Positions 25,271-35,774 are shown, numbered from the stretch's first letter. The stretch: 64,000 nt of DNA from Marinobacter daqiaonensis (GCF_900115285.1 NZ_FOYW01000001.1:2515272-2579271), one strand, 5' to 3'. The notes: generated from the letters alone by a model not told the origin. Program-made: numbers and translations.

Positions 25271-25575
25271 CTTTGCGCTTCCCCCCTCGGCCGGTTTTTT
25301 TTATTCTGTCTTGCCGCCGCCGGAGATCGAACCCGGAAAGAGCTGGCTCAACAGTTTTCGGTTTTTCTTCTATTGCAGACACACGGCTTGGGGAGTTGTT
25401 ACAGATAAATTTTGCTCGATCTGCGGCAATAAACAGTCTCTCATCCCTGGAGAGATCACTTTCGGTCACCGGGAGGGGGGCAGTCGCAGGTAGCAGTCTT
25501 GCGGCGAACTTTTGTTAAGAGGCATCAGGGGAAAACAGGCCCCGGACTTCCGGTGTCGGGGCGAAGTGGTGTCAT
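25271..25575. other. intergenic region upstream of the TTL-like gene
   Basis: 305 bases between the TTL-like start and the MFS stop, and so the likely promoter region of the minus-strand EG operon. It has a run of eight T (25303-25310) after CGGCCGG, and AT-rich stretches near 25357-25415. No convincing -35/-10 pair found. An 85-codon GTG-started frame crosses it without a ribosome-binding site and is not called. Confidence 0.4.
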
Positions 25576-26793
25576 TCAGGCGTCGCGGATGCCGGCTCCC
25601 GTGGTGGCGGGCCGGGGCGCGGAGTTCATTCGCAGCCAGATGATGGCAAGCAGGACCAGCGTGATGGGCGCCAGCATGATCAGGTTCAGTGTTTCCCAGC
25701 CAAGGTGGTGCAGCAGTGAGCCCGACATCAGAGAGCCCACGGCCACCAGGGAAAATATGGCCAGGTCGTTAATGCCCTGCACCTTCCCCCTCTCCCCTTC
25801 GGAATGGGTTGTGGATAGCAGCGTGCTGCCTCCCACAAACAGGAAGTTCCAGCCGATCCCCAGCAGGACAAGGGCAAGCCAGAAATGGACCAGGGTGTTA
25901 CCGAGGACCGCGACGCCCACCGTACCCGCCAGCAGTACGCTGCCAGCCAGCAGGATACGGCCCACACCGAAACGGGCAATCAGGCTGCCGGTTATGAAAG
26001 AGGGAACATACATGCCCAGCACATGCCATTGCATGATGAAGGCAATCTGCCCCATCTCGAAGCCCCGGGCCCGCATGGCCAATGGCGTGGCGGTCATGAC
26101 CAGTATCATGATCGCATAGCCGATGGCACCGGCGATCACCGCCACCTGAAAAGCCGGTTGGCGGGCGATGGCGGGCATGGGGCGGGTGGTTTCGCCGGGG
26201 CGCGGCTCACCGCCGGGCGGAACCCTCAACTGGCTCAGCAGGCCCATAGCCAGCAGGGCAAGGATGGCTATCACCAGATAGGGGCCACCGGAAGGGACGC
26301 CGGCAACCAGTCCGGTTGCCAGACTGGCGTTCCACGGTCCGAGGAACGCCGCCGCCACGCCGCCGGCCAGAACAAAGGAAATCGCCCGACTGCGGAAAGA
26401 CGGGCTGGCGACGTCCACCGCCGCAAACCGGTAATACATGGCAAAACCCTGGTAGAGCCCCAGCAATGCACTGCCGAGACAGAACAGCCAGAAAGACCCC
26501 AGTCCGATCGCGGTGAAACTCAGCAGGCCGCCGGCGACGCCGCCGAGACTGGCTCCTGTCATAAAGCCCCGGCGCCGGCCTACCCGCTTCATGTAGAGCG
26601 AAGCGGGGAGGGTGGACACCACCGTGCCCAGCATCATGACAGCGATCGGCAGAGTTGCCAGGCCGGGGTCGGGGCTCAGCTGCTGCCCCACCACGCCGCT
26701 CAGGGTCATGACGGTAATGGCGGCCACCATGAACAGGGTCTGGCTGACCACCAGAATGGCCACATTGCGCTTCTGGAGATGGTAGGGGTCCAT
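25576..26793 (-). CDS. MFS transporter
   Basis: 405-aa, 12-helix major facilitator: first helix AILVVSQTLFMVAAITVMTL, loop 2-3 YMKRVGRRRGFMTG, helix 4-5 region GLYQGFAMYYRFAAVD. Two six-helix halves are separated by a Pro-rich loop (PPGGEPRPGETTRPMP). It follows the DsrE-like gene by 27 bases on the same strand, so both are likely controlled by the ArsR-rhodanese protein. A role in exporting a sulfur species is only context inference; substrate unknown. Confidence 0.82.
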   Translation of the reverse strand: MDPYHLQKRNVAILVVSQTLFMVAAITVMTLSGVVGQQLSPDPGLATLPIAVMMLGTVVSTLPASLYMKRVGRRRGFMTGASLGGVAGGLLSFTAIGLGSFWLFCLGSALLGLYQGFAMYYRFAAVDVASPSFRSRAISFVLAGGVAAAFLGPWNASLATGLVAGVPSGGPYLVIAILALLAMGLLSQLRVPPGGEPRPGETTRPMPAIARQPAFQVAVIAGAIGYAIMILVMTATPLAMRARGFEMGQIAFIMQWHVLGMYVPSFITGSLIARFGVGRILLAGSVLLAGTVGVAVLGNTLVHFWLALVLLGIGWNFLFVGGSTLLSTTHSEGERGKVQGINDLAIFSLVAVGSLMSGSLLHHLGWETLNLIMLAPITLVLLAIIWLRMNSAPRPATTGAGIRDA

Positions 26794-26820
26794 GGACGGT
26801 TTGCTCCTCGGTAAGGCAGT

Positions 26821-27165
26821 TCAGAAAACCAGCACCCTGTCGGCACTGATGGTGGCATCGGCCAGGGCATCCATGGTGCTCCGCTCGGCTCCCTTCACTA
26901 TCTCATCCTCAGTAATGCCCCGGGCATCCATACAGGTCCCGCACAGCTGAACCTCCCCCTTGATGGCGACCCTTTTGACCATGCGTTCCGCGTTGTAAAA
27001 GCCATCAGGCGTCTTCTGACCGGACTTGGCTCCGGCAACCGCATCCCCCATCAGGAAAACAGTAACCTCGCACTCCTGCTTGAGCAGGGCATGGGCCAGT
27101 CGCAGTCCGTTATAGAGTCGCTCGGTGCCATAAGGCGGGTCATTGATTATGATCAGCGCTTTCAT
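26821..27165 (-). CDS. DsrE/DsrF-like sulfurtransferase-type protein
   Basis: 114-aa DsrE-fold protein (MKALIIINDPPYGTERLYNG, VTVFLMGDAVAGAK). Conserved Cys in VQLCGTCMDARG (two Cys, CxxC) could carry persulfide sulfur, as in DsrE/TusD-like carriers. ATG 27165 is chosen for GAGGCAGAG just ahead; the 9 extra upstream residues would fall into the operator region. Divergent from the ArsR-rhodanese gene, with a palindrome between. Confidence 0.86.
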   Translation of the reverse strand: MKALIIINDPPYGTERLYNGLRLAHALLKQECEVTVFLMGDAVAGAKSGQKTPDGFYNAERMVKRVAIKGEVQLCGTCMDARGITEDEIVKGAERSTMDALADATISADRVLVF

Positions 27166-27190
27166 GATTCTCTGCCTCAATCTTGCTAAC

Positions 27191-27210
27191 ATTCTATTAA
27201 TTGTTAGAAT
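27191..27210. promoter_or_regulatory. ArsR-type operator palindrome
   Basis: 20-bp imperfect palindrome ATTCTATTAATTGTTAGAAT (8 of 10 positions symmetric) between the divergent dsrE-like and arsR-rhodanese genes; AT-rich, typical of ArsR-family sites. Confidence 0.6.
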
Positions 27211-27285
27211 AAGAGAATATTGAAGTCTGTCAAGGTCGATTCAGGCATGGGTTTGCCATGACGTTTTCTGGAGAGGACTAAAGCG

Positions 27286-27942
27286 ATGACCGCCCGAGAG
27301 GATCTGTTCGACACCCTGTCCCAGATCGGCAAAGCCCTGGGACATGGGCACCGGCTTGCCCTGCTGGAGCGTCTGGCCCAGGGGGAAGCCGCTGTGGACG
27401 CGCTGGCGAAAACCGCTGACCTTACCGTTGGCAATGCCTCCGCCCATCTCCAGCATCTGCGCAGAGCCGGGTTGGTGACCGCCAGCCGTTCCGGCAAGCA
27501 GATGATCTATCGTTTGACTGACCAGCGGGTTGTCACCCTGCTGAGCCTGATGCGGGACGTGGCGGAAACCAATCTGGCGGAAATGGAGCGCCTGGTAAGC
27601 CGGCTGTTTGCCGACGACAATCCCGATGGCGCGCTGGAGGCTATCTCCCGGGATGAACTGCTGTCGGGGCTGAAGAGGGGGGCGGTAGCCCTGCTCGATG
27701 TACGCCCCGAAGACGAGTTCAGGGCCGGGCACCTGCCCGATGCCATCAATATTCCTCTCGACCAGCTGGAAATGATGCTGGAAGAGCTCCCCCGGGATCG
27801 GGAAATCGTGGCTTACTGCCGGGGGCCCTACTGCGTGCTCTCCCATGAAGCGGTCCAGCGGCTGCGGGCCCTGGGCTTTCGGATCCGGCGCTTTGATGAA
27901 GGCTTTCCCGAGTGGAAAGCCGCTGGCTTGCCCGTTCATTGA
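27286..27942 (+). CDS. ArsR-family regulator fused to rhodanese domain
   Basis: 218 aa: winged helix (residues ~10-90, LGHGHRLALLERLAQGE, TVGNASAHLQHLRRAGLVT) then a rhodanese domain (~120-215) with catalytic Cys178 in AYCRGPYCVLS and a second Cys183. No metal-site cysteines in the HTH part. Fused ArsR-rhodanese proteins are thought to sense reactive sulfur through Cys persulfidation; divergent DsrE and transporter genes fit a sulfur or sulfide response. The sterol-desaturase-like gene starts 14 bases after its stop and is probably co-transcribed. Confidence 0.88.
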   Translation: MTAREDLFDTLSQIGKALGHGHRLALLERLAQGEAAVDALAKTADLTVGNASAHLQHLRRAGLVTASRSGKQMIYRLTDQRVVTLLSLMRDVAETNLAEMERLVSRLFADDNPDGALEAISRDELLSGLKRGAVALLDVRPEDEFRAGHLPDAINIPLDQLEMMLEELPRDREIVAYCRGPYCVLSHEAVQRLRALGFRIRRFDEGFPEWKAAGLPVH

Positions 27943-27956
27943 AATGAGGCCGGGAC

Positions 27957-28793
27957 ATGACCGATACGTTCCTCGCCAATGAACCTCTGATCCGGGCCGG
28001 CTTTTTCCTCTCCGTTCTGGCCATCATGGCCCTGTGGGAAGTGTTCGCGGCTCGCCGCCCACAGGCCATTGGCCGCCGGGTCCGGTGGCCCGGCAACCTT
28101 CTGATTGTCCTTCTGGATACGCTGGCGGTCAGGGCGATATTCCCGTTCGCCGCGGTCGGCGTCGCTCTGGTGGCATCGGAGAATGGGTGGGGGTTGCTGA
28201 ACCTGGTGGCCCTGCCTGGATGGCTCTCCGTGCTTCTGGCCATTGTCGTGCTGGATGCTGCCATCTATTTCCAGCACCGGCTGTTTCACGCGGTGCCCTG
28301 GTTGTGGCGGCTGCACCGGATGCACCATGCGGACCTGGAGTTTGATGTCACCACGGGACTGCGCTTTCATCCGGTTGAAATCATCCTGTCCATGGGCATC
28401 AAGGTGGCGGTGGTTCTGCTGCTTGGGGCGCCCGCACTGGCCGTCCTGGTCTTCGAGGTTGTACTCAATGCCACCTCCATGTTCAATCATGGCAACGTTC
28501 GGTTACCGGGCTGGATCGACAGATGGTTACGGCTGCTTGTTGTGACACCGGAGATGCACCGGGTCCACCATTCGATCATACGGCGGGAAACCGACAGCAA
28601 TTTCGGCTTTAACCTTCCCTGGTGGGACCGTCTGTTCGGTACGTACCGGAATCAGCCCGAAAAGGGTCATCTGGGCATGACCATCGGTATCGAGGATTTC
28701 AGGACGGAACGGGACCTGAGGCTGGACCAGATGCTGATCCAGCCTCTCAGGAAAAACGTGCTATCAAGTGGCAGTAAGATGGGGCTGGGCTGA
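27957..28793 (+). CDS. sterol desaturase / fatty acid hydroxylase family protein
   Basis: 278-aa integral-membrane di-iron hydroxylase. Histidine boxes FQHRLFH (107-111), LHRMHH (120-124) and MHRVHHS (~200), with the helical pairs usual for the family before and after. Substrate in bacteria is uncertain (hopanoid, sterol-like or lipid hydroxylation). Linked to the ArsR-rhodanese gene by a 14-base gap. Convergent with the anti-sigma gene. Confidence 0.87.
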   Translation: MTDTFLANEPLIRAGFFLSVLAIMALWEVFAARRPQAIGRRVRWPGNLLIVLLDTLAVRAIFPFAAVGVALVASENGWGLLNLVALPGWLSVLLAIVVLDAAIYFQHRLFHAVPWLWRLHRMHHADLEFDVTTGLRFHPVEIILSMGIKVAVVLLLGAPALAVLVFEVVLNATSMFNHGNVRLPGWIDRWLRLLVVTPEMHRVHHSIIRRETDSNFGFNLPWWDRLFGTYRNQPEKGHLGMTIGIEDFRTERDLRLDQMLIQPLRKNVLSSGSKMGLG

Positions 28794-28824
28794 AAGACCG
28801 CACTCCCGGTATGCGGCAGTTGCC

Positions 28825-29061
28825 CTACTGTTCCTTCAGCGCCTTTTCGACCGCTGAATCGAGGCGATTCGCGTATTCCTCGTCGAGACGGAACCCGGAG
28901 TGCCCTTTCAGCAGTCGGACACTCTCACGCAGGTTGCCGATAAAGGAGCGGCAGTCCTTGCACATCAGTATGTGCATCTTTACGGAAAGGTTGTCCGCCG
29001 TGCCCAGGTTACCATCAATGTAATCGCTGCTAATTCTGGCCAGATCTCGACACATCAGCAT
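28825..29061 (-). CDS. zinc-finger anti-sigma factor (zf-HC2 type)
   Basis: 78 aa, soluble, no membrane helix. Cys4 followed by HILMCKDC gives the Hx3Cx2C anti-sigma zinc motif (residues ~30-37). The start overlaps the ECF sigma stop by 7 bases, so translation is coupled. The short C-terminal helix (DEEYANRLDSAVEKALKEQ) has no sensor domain, suggesting direct cytoplasmic sensing through the zinc site, as in ChrR/RsrA-type factors. Signal unknown. Confidence 0.83.
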   Translation of the reverse strand: MLMCRDLARISSDYIDGNLGTADNLSVKMHILMCKDCRSFIGNLRESVRLLKGHSGFRLDEEYANRLDSAVEKALKEQ

Positions 29062-29678
29062 TCGCCGGTCTCCTGGAAGCGTTCCACCATAAGGTAAATC
29101 TTCTGACGGGCACGATGAACCAGTACCCTCAGGTTAGACGCATTGATGTCCAGGATGTTACACACATCGTCCGCATTATGCTGGTGGGCTTCATACAGCA
29201 TGACCGCCGAACGCTGTTTCTCGGGAAGAGATGACAGGTGCTTGTCGAGGCACTCACTGAGGGCGTCGTTTTCCATCAGTGATTCGGCATGCTCCTCGAA
29301 GCGCAGCTTTGGGGGTGTCGCCCAGCGACCGCCCGACTCGAAGCGATCAGCGATTCCTGGCTCCAGCACTTCACCGAATTCGCTGGAAACCTCCCGGTTG
29401 GCGGTCCTCAGCCGGTTCTTGCAGCGATTGGCGACAATACGGTGCAGCCACGTCTTCAGCCCGGAGCGACCCTCGAACTTCTGTATCGCGTCGACAACGT
29501 TAACCCAGGTGTCCTGAACCACATCTTCGGCACTGGAGTGGTCCAGGTAGTAGCGTGCAACCGCCAGCATGTCTGGCGAGTATTCCCTGACGGCGATCCG
29601 GAACGCTTGCTGGTCTCCGGCTTTCAGGGCGTCAACGAGACCTGCTTCCTTTTGGGGGGTGTCTGAGAGTGTTGCCAT
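29055..29678 (-). CDS. ECF-type RNA polymerase sigma factor
   Basis: 207 aa. Region 2 (EDVVQDTWVNVVDAIQKFEG, GLKTWLHRIVANRCKNRLR) and region 4 (CLDKHLSSLPEKQRSAVMLY, DVCNILDINASNLRVLVHRA) are complete. Encoded with its anti-sigma factor in overlapping frames, and preceded 6 bases upstream by a small basic ORF. A TetR-type operator copy at 29849 lies upstream of this group. Confidence 0.9.
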   Translation of the reverse strand: MATLSDTPQKEAGLVDALKAGDQQAFRIAVREYSPDMLAVARYYLDHSSAEDVVQDTWVNVVDAIQKFEGRSGLKTWLHRIVANRCKNRLRTANREVSSEFGEVLEPGIADRFESGGRWATPPKLRFEEHAESLMENDALSECLDKHLSSLPEKQRSAVMLYEAHQHNADDVCNILDINASNLRVLVHRARQKIYLMVERFQETGEC

Positions 29679-29684
29679 GACTGA

Positions 29685-29825
29685 TTACTTCCCTTTCCGC
29701 TCAGGCTGCATTGCGAAACCCCAATCACCAGTATCCACCATTACCGGAGAACGAGTTGGTGCCGGGAGTTTTTTCAGTCCGTCCATGACGGCAGTGACAG
29801 TCCTTTTGACGGTACGACGGGCCAT
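29685..29825 (-). CDS. 46-aa basic small ORF leading the sigma operon
   Basis: Starts at ATG 29825 after GGAACC and stops 6 bases before the sigma start, a spacing that suggests translational coupling. Sequence begins MARRTVKRTV and is rich in Arg/Lys, with a tail GDWGFAMQPERKGK. No family recognised and no cysteine or membrane segment. Could be a leader peptide or a real small protein. Confidence 0.4.
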   Translation of the reverse strand: MARRTVKRTVTAVMDGLKKLPAPTRSPVMVDTGDWGFAMQPERKGK

Positions 29826-29848
29826 CGGTTCCAGCGTTCGGATTAATT

Positions 29849-29864
29849 TTGAGTGAATGCTCAA
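29849..29864. promoter_or_regulatory. TetR-type operator copy upstream of sigma operon
   Basis: TTGAGTGAATGCTCAA; 15/16 identical to O2 at 17742 and sharing the TTGAGTGA half of O1 at 17703. Lies 24 bases before the small ORF, next to a TATGAT -10 candidate on minus (29870-29865). Confidence 0.5.
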
Positions 29865-30117
29865 ATCATAGCAGACGGAAGATCTTAGCCACATCGGTAA
29901 GCTGGAACGATGGAGTATTCGGCCTTTTCTGTGATTGCCGGCCGGCAAGTCTCCGCTATCCTGTTAAGACCATCTCAGGTGTCCGGGGGCGGAGGTTTCC
30001 CCGTTGGTTGCCACCCGACGGGAAGGTCATGGTTCGCCGGCCAGGTGGAATCGTCGCCAGCAGACTGAGCGCCCATTTACTGCATCAACAGGCATCAGGA
30101 TCCGGAGGAGGACTGTC

Positions 30118-31293
30118 ATGACCAGCAAACCATCCACATCGCAACAGGCCCGTCTTGTAAACGCTCTGGCAGGTGGCTGGGTGGCCGACGCCGCTGCCCT
30201 GGGCCTGCACTGGGTATACAGCAGCCAGCGCATCGCGGAAGTGGGCGGGTCGGCGCCGGAATTCCTGCCACCCAAAGCCGAATATTACGCGCATGGCGTA
30301 GGCTATTTCGCCCATGAAGGCAAAGTAGTGGGCGATGTCAGCCATTACGGGGCGGCAACCGCAGTACTGACCGAAAGCCTCCTGTTCCGGGAAGGGCGTT
30401 TTGGCGTGCGGGACTACCAGCGCCGTTTCCGTGACTATTTCGGCCCGGGTGGTGGCTGGTGCGGCTATATCGACAACCCGACCCGCATCACCCTGGCCAA
30501 TCTGGACAGGATTGAGCAGGAGGCCATCGACCAGGGCCTGTCAGATGCGGGCTCATCCCTCAACGAAGAGCAACGCCGGATTCTGGTGCAGAAGGTGCTC
30601 CCCTACACCCGCCGCATGAGCGGTGACAGCCTGGCTGACCCCATCCGTCGGGCCATCAGCCTGACCTATACGGAAGAAGACGTGCAGGAAGCCGGCGTCC
30701 AGCTTGCTCTGGCCATAGATCGGCATCTGCGGGCTGACAGCGGGGCCGATGACCAGCAGTTACCGGCGGTTTCCAAGCTACCGCCGCTGGTTGCCTGCTA
30801 TCTGGACGATCCGGAACTGATGGAAGTCGTGGAATCTGCTGTCCGTGTCACCAACCATAACGACCGTGCAGTGGCCTGGGCAAGGTACTGCACCCGTCTG
30901 TTGGCCGCACTCTTTCAGGGAGAGGGCATTGAGACGGCTCTGGAAAAGGCCGGGCCGGAAGCGCCGGACCGGGAGGCCATCCGTCGGGCACAGCAGCTGG
31001 CTCCGCTGAACCCGGTCACCGTGGGGGACCAGTTCGGGCGTACCTGCTATCTTCACGAGGCGGTGCCGGTGATCGTCCATATTCTGACCCATGCCGAATC
31101 ATTCGCCGAGGCGGTTCGGGCCAACATCCTGTGCGGCGGGGACTCTTGCGGCCGGGCCTGGATCATCGGCCCGGCAATGGCCGCCATCCATGGCGCGGGA
31201 GGCGTGCGGGGTATTCCATTGAGCTGGCTGGCGCAAGTGAACGATGCGGCTGCCATTTTTTCTGATATCGAGAACCTGGTAGCGGAGGACTGA
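30118..31293 (+). CDS. ADP-ribosylglycohydrolase family protein
   Basis: 391 aa. N-terminal GGWVADAAALGLHWVYS is the GDA(L/A)G-type metal motif of the DraG/ARH fold, with further family signatures GDVSHYGAAT (~75), TNHNDRAVAWA (~245) and the C-terminal ILCGGDSCGRAWIIGPAMAA (~345), holding Asp residues for the two Mg/Mn ions. GGAGGAGG precedes ATG 30118; the longer in-frame start lacks one. Likely removes ADP-ribose from a protein or nucleic acid or acts on a related N-glycoside. No ADP-ribosyltransferase gene is nearby. Note the loss of the second Asp in several motifs relative to DraG. Confidence 0.82.
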   Translation: MTSKPSTSQQARLVNALAGGWVADAAALGLHWVYSSQRIAEVGGSAPEFLPPKAEYYAHGVGYFAHEGKVVGDVSHYGAATAVLTESLLFREGRFGVRDYQRRFRDYFGPGGGWCGYIDNPTRITLANLDRIEQEAIDQGLSDAGSSLNEEQRRILVQKVLPYTRRMSGDSLADPIRRAISLTYTEEDVQEAGVQLALAIDRHLRADSGADDQQLPAVSKLPPLVACYLDDPELMEVVESAVRVTNHNDRAVAWARYCTRLLAALFQGEGIETALEKAGPEAPDREAIRRAQQLAPLNPVTVGDQFGRTCYLHEAVPVIVHILTHAESFAEAVRANILCGGDSCGRAWIIGPAMAAIHGAGGVRGIPLSWLAQVNDAAAIFSDIENLVAED

Positions 31294-31337
31294 CCCGGAA
31301 GGGGCCGGGGTGGGCGCCGGCGAATGATCTGTGCGGC

Positions 31338-31353
31338 AACGTACTGACACGGT
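31338..31353. promoter_or_regulatory. shared 16-mer, copy 1
   Basis: AACGTACTGACACGGT, 63 bases before the hydrolase start at 31416; 15/16 identical to the copy at 35845, which also precedes a hydrolase gene. Confidence 0.4.
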
Positions 31354-31415
31354 GATCGTCATGTCTAACACTATGTGACGCTAGGGTGATCGCTCGGCGA
31401 TTCCGGAGGTATCCA

Positions 31416-32285
31416 ATGATCAGCAAGACGGCAATTGTGGACGGAATTACCATGAGGTGGGAGGAGACCGGCGAGGGCACGCCAGTTGTTCTTATCCACG
31501 GGATTCCCACATCCCCCGCCCTATGGCGGCATGTTGCGCCCCGAATTCCCAAGGCACGCTGCCTTGCCTGGGAAATGGTCGGTTATGGCGAGTCTATTCC
31601 AGAGGGTCGTGATCGGGACATATCCGTAGGTCGCCAGGCGGATTATCTCGCGAGCTGGCTTGAACATCTGGGAATCGAGCAGGCGATTCTCGTCGGCCAT
31701 GATCTTGGCGGGGGAGTCGCCCAGATTGCGGCTGTCCGGTACTCCGGGTTGTGTCGTGGCCTCTTTCTGACCAACGCGATTGGCTACGATTCCTGGCCAA
31801 TCCCGAGCGTGAAGGCTATGCGCATGGGCGGACCGCTACTTCGGCATTTGCCCGATCTCGCGTTCAAGCAGGTGATCCGGACTTTCCTTCAGCGAGGGCA
31901 CGACGACAGCACGCGGGCAAAGGAAGCCTTCGAAGCGCACTGGCCCCATTACAGGAAACATGATGGCGCGGCCGCCTTTGTCCGGCAGGCGAATTCCCTT
32001 GACGTGCAAGATACGATGGCAGTTGCAGGTGATCTACCCGGGCTGGGAATACCCGCCCGTATTGTCTGGGGCGCGGCGGATCAGTTCCAGAAAATGGAAT
32101 ACGGCGAACGCTTTGCGCACGACCTTTCTGCGCCGTTGCAGCGGATCGAAGGCGGGAAACACTTCACGCCAGAGGATCATCCGGAGATCATTGCTAACGG
32201 CATTAACCAGCTCATGGCAGACGCCGCCGACGCCGAGAGCACTACGGGCGCCGGTGGTGATAACGACATTGCCAGTGGTGTCTGA
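31416..32285 (+). CDS. alpha/beta hydrolase, haloalkane-dehalogenase-like
   Basis: 289 aa. Oxyanion region LIHGIPTSPALW, nucleophile elbow VGHDLGGG with Asp96 instead of Ser (as in haloalkane and fluoroacetate dehalogenases), catalytic His in GGKHFTPEDHPEII. The Asp nucleophile points to dehalogenase or epoxide-hydrolase-like chemistry; the substrate is unknown. GGAGG six bases ahead of ATG 31416. Carries the shared 16-mer upstream. Convergent with merR. Confidence 0.84.
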   Translation: MISKTAIVDGITMRWEETGEGTPVVLIHGIPTSPALWRHVAPRIPKARCLAWEMVGYGESIPEGRDRDISVGRQADYLASWLEHLGIEQAILVGHDLGGGVAQIAAVRYSGLCRGLFLTNAIGYDSWPIPSVKAMRMGGPLLRHLPDLAFKQVIRTFLQRGHDDSTRAKEAFEAHWPHYRKHDGAAAFVRQANSLDVQDTMAVAGDLPGLGIPARIVWGAADQFQKMEYGERFAHDLSAPLQRIEGGKHFTPEDHPEIIANGINQLMADAADAESTTGAGGDNDIASGV

Positions 32286-32406
32286 CGTGGCTGGTGATTC
32301 TTGCCGATTCCGCAGATCCCCGCCAAAGCCAGTTCAGGCGAGTGCAACGCAGCCCCAACGTCCACACAGGCCCGCCCTGCGGGCTCTGACAGCCGCAAAA
32401 CCTGTG

Positions 32407-32841
32407 TCAGGGGACGCGAGTCATTGTCCCGGTGATTCCTTCATGTAAGGACGCAATCAACGGGCAGCTGATGTCGCCTTGATGGGCGTGGCATCGCTTG
32501 ACCATTTCACCCAGCACCTTCTCGATTTTCTCCAGCCTGTCGATTTTTTCACGCACGTCCCGCAACTTGTGCTCGGCCAGAGCGCTGGCTTCCTGGCAGT
32601 GGGTGCCGTCTTCAAGCCTGAGCAGGTCGCTGATGTCATCGAGACTGAATCCCAACTGCTGCGCCGTTTTCACGAACGTCAACCGGGCGATATCGGCGGA
32701 ACCATAGCGTCGGACACCCCCTGGAGGACGTTGGGGTTCCCGTAACAGCCCTCGTCGCTGGTAGTAGCGGATCGTCTCGATATGAACGTTGGTCGCCTTT
32801 GCCAGGCCACCGATGGTCAGTGAATTCGCGTTAACTGGCAT
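32407..32841 (-). CDS. merR: mercury-responsive regulator MerR
   Basis: 144 aa. [23 protein letters not shown] and the three Hg(II)-binding cysteines at 82, 117 and 126, the same numbering as Tn501 MerR. Represses and, with Hg2+, activates the divergent merFA promoter by unwinding its 19-bp spacer. Classic layout. Confidence 0.94.
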   Translation of the reverse strand: MPVNANSLTIGGLAKATNVHIETIRYYQRRGLLREPQRPPGGVRRYGSADIARLTFVKTAQQLGFSLDDISDLLRLEDGTHCQEASALAEHKLRDVREKIDRLEKIEKVLGEMVKRCHAHQGDISCPLIASLHEGITGTMTRVP

Positions 32842-32846
32842 ACGCC

Positions 32847-32877
32847 TTGACTCCGTAGCTGACTACGGAAGTAATCT
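32847..32877 (+). promoter_or_regulatory. mer promoter/operator (19-bp spacer)
   Basis: TTGACT (32847-32852) and TAATCT (32872-32877) with the over-long 19-bp spacer that MerR corrects. The dyad CCGTAGCTGACTACGG fills the spacer, closely matching Tn501/Tn21 merOP. Confidence 0.92.
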
Positions 32878-32933
32878 TATCTCAACGCGCGTCTTAATGC
32901 TTCGGCTCCATTTCCTCAAAAGGAGAGTTCCTG

Positions 32934-34587
<1,654 letters not shown>

Positions 34588-34725
34588 ACGATATCTTTGT
34601 GGTGGGCGCTGGTAGGTGCGCAAGTGGGCCTTACGGGTATTCCGCAGCGATTCCTGGATGGCCTCGATCGCTCGGAGGACATCCGGGAACTGGTCCAGGT
34701 TCTGACTTCACAGATGCCGGGCTAA
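34588..34725 (+). pseudogene. remnant resembling an ADP-ribosylglycohydrolase C-terminus
   Basis: An open frame right after merA, without start codon, reads ALVGAQVGLTGIPQRFLDG and ends at TAA 34723. The A-GA-vGl-GIP-wL pattern also occurs at the C-terminus of the intact gene at 30118. Probably a leftover from insertion of the mer genes or a deletion. The rest of 34588-34883 shows nothing else. Confidence 0.35.
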
Positions 34726-34883
34726 TCACCTCACCAATAGACCAATTCTCACGAGAACCCTCCCAGACCCTGCCGGTGCAGCATCCAAGTCAGGAAGAGG
34801 CGCGGAATAATCGCGTCTCCTCAGGACAGGAGTGTCTTCGTACTGCCAAATTCAGCCTCCCAGCACATCGGGACGGGCCTGAT

Positions 34884-35774
34884 TTAGCCAAGAGAATCGT
34901 GGGCGTGGGTGTCCTGGTTTTCGGTTTCCTGAAGGATGAGCCGCACGGTCTCTTCGGGCCGATCCCACATCGGGAAATGACCGCATGTGCCGAACCAGTG
35001 CAGCCTGGCGGATGGAAACGCCGCTTTCGCTCTGGCGGCCTGGCGCGGCAGACACAGGCGATCCTGGCGCCCCCATCCGATGACAAGGGGGCGGGATGTC
35101 TTTGCCGCCGGTCCCTCCTGTGCCGGCGCCGTGGCGAGGTCGCGCACGAGCGCATTAAAGGTCTTCGTCGCGGTAAAGCTCTTCAGTTCGGTCGCCACTG
35201 TATTGCCGTCCAGCTTCCAGGGCCGTGCTGACAGCTGCGCCAGCAGCATGCTGCGGGTCGCGGCAGACCGGGAGAGGGCCGGCAGTGCTGGCCCAAGGCC
35301 GCGAAGGAACCGGATCGACGCTGTGAGGGTGGCGCGGAAATACTTTCTTTCCCAGCCTTGCCAGAATCCGCCCGGATCGAGGGCGACCGTTGCGCCGACC
35401 TTGCCGCGGCGCGCCATCTCGAGCACGATCCTTGCGCCGAGCGAGCTGCCGACGATGTCGATGCCGTCAAGGCCCTGTTCGGTGATGAAGGCATCGACGC
35501 TGTCGGCGAGCCCCCTAAACGTGCCGCTGTCGGCAACCGCCGGCGTTTTGCCATGCCCCGGCAGGTCCAGGGCCACAACCTCGCGCGCTTCGGAAAGCGC
35601 GGGAAGGATCGTGGTCCAGGATCGCCACGAGCCGCCGAGGCCGTGCACGAGGAGAAGGGGCGGGCCTGCGCCCTGTCGAATGAAATTCAGCGTCGGTGCC
35701 TTTCCCGGTCCCGCGCCGGAACCGAGTCGCTCTAGTGTGCAAGTCATCAGGGGTTTTCTGCCCACGTGTGACAT
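34884..35774 (-). CDS. alpha/beta hydrolase
   Basis: 296 aa. LLLVHGLGGSWRSW oxyanion loop, nucleophile elbow VGSSLGAR (Ser), C-terminal GTCGHFPMWDRPEE (His). Cap domain ~155-215. Start 35774 (MSHVG) has AGGAG just ahead; 19 further upstream residues are possible but lack one. Esterase- or lactonase-like, substrate unknown. Shares the 16-mer motif at 35845 in the divergent region with the FMN reductase gene. Confidence 0.84.
   Translation of the reverse strand: MSHVGRKPLMTCTLERLGSGAGPGKAPTLNFIRQGAGPPLLLVHGLGGSWRSWTTILPALSEAREVVALDLPGHGKTPAVADSGTFRGLADSVDAFITEQGLDGIDIVGSSLGARIVLEMARRGKVGATVALDPGGFWQGWERKYFRATLTASIRFLRGLGPALPALSRSAATRSMLLAQLSARPWKLDGNTVATELKSFTATKTFNALVRDLATAPAQEGPAAKTSRPLVIGWGRQDRLCLPRQAARAKAAFPSARLHWFGTCGHFPMWDRPEETVRLILQETENQDTHAHDSLG

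Noticed and set aside
25212-25469. 85-codon GTG-started frame upstream of the TTL-like gene
   Set aside because: No ribosome-binding site, overlaps the TTL-like start by 59 bases, and no recognised family. Could be revisited if conserved.
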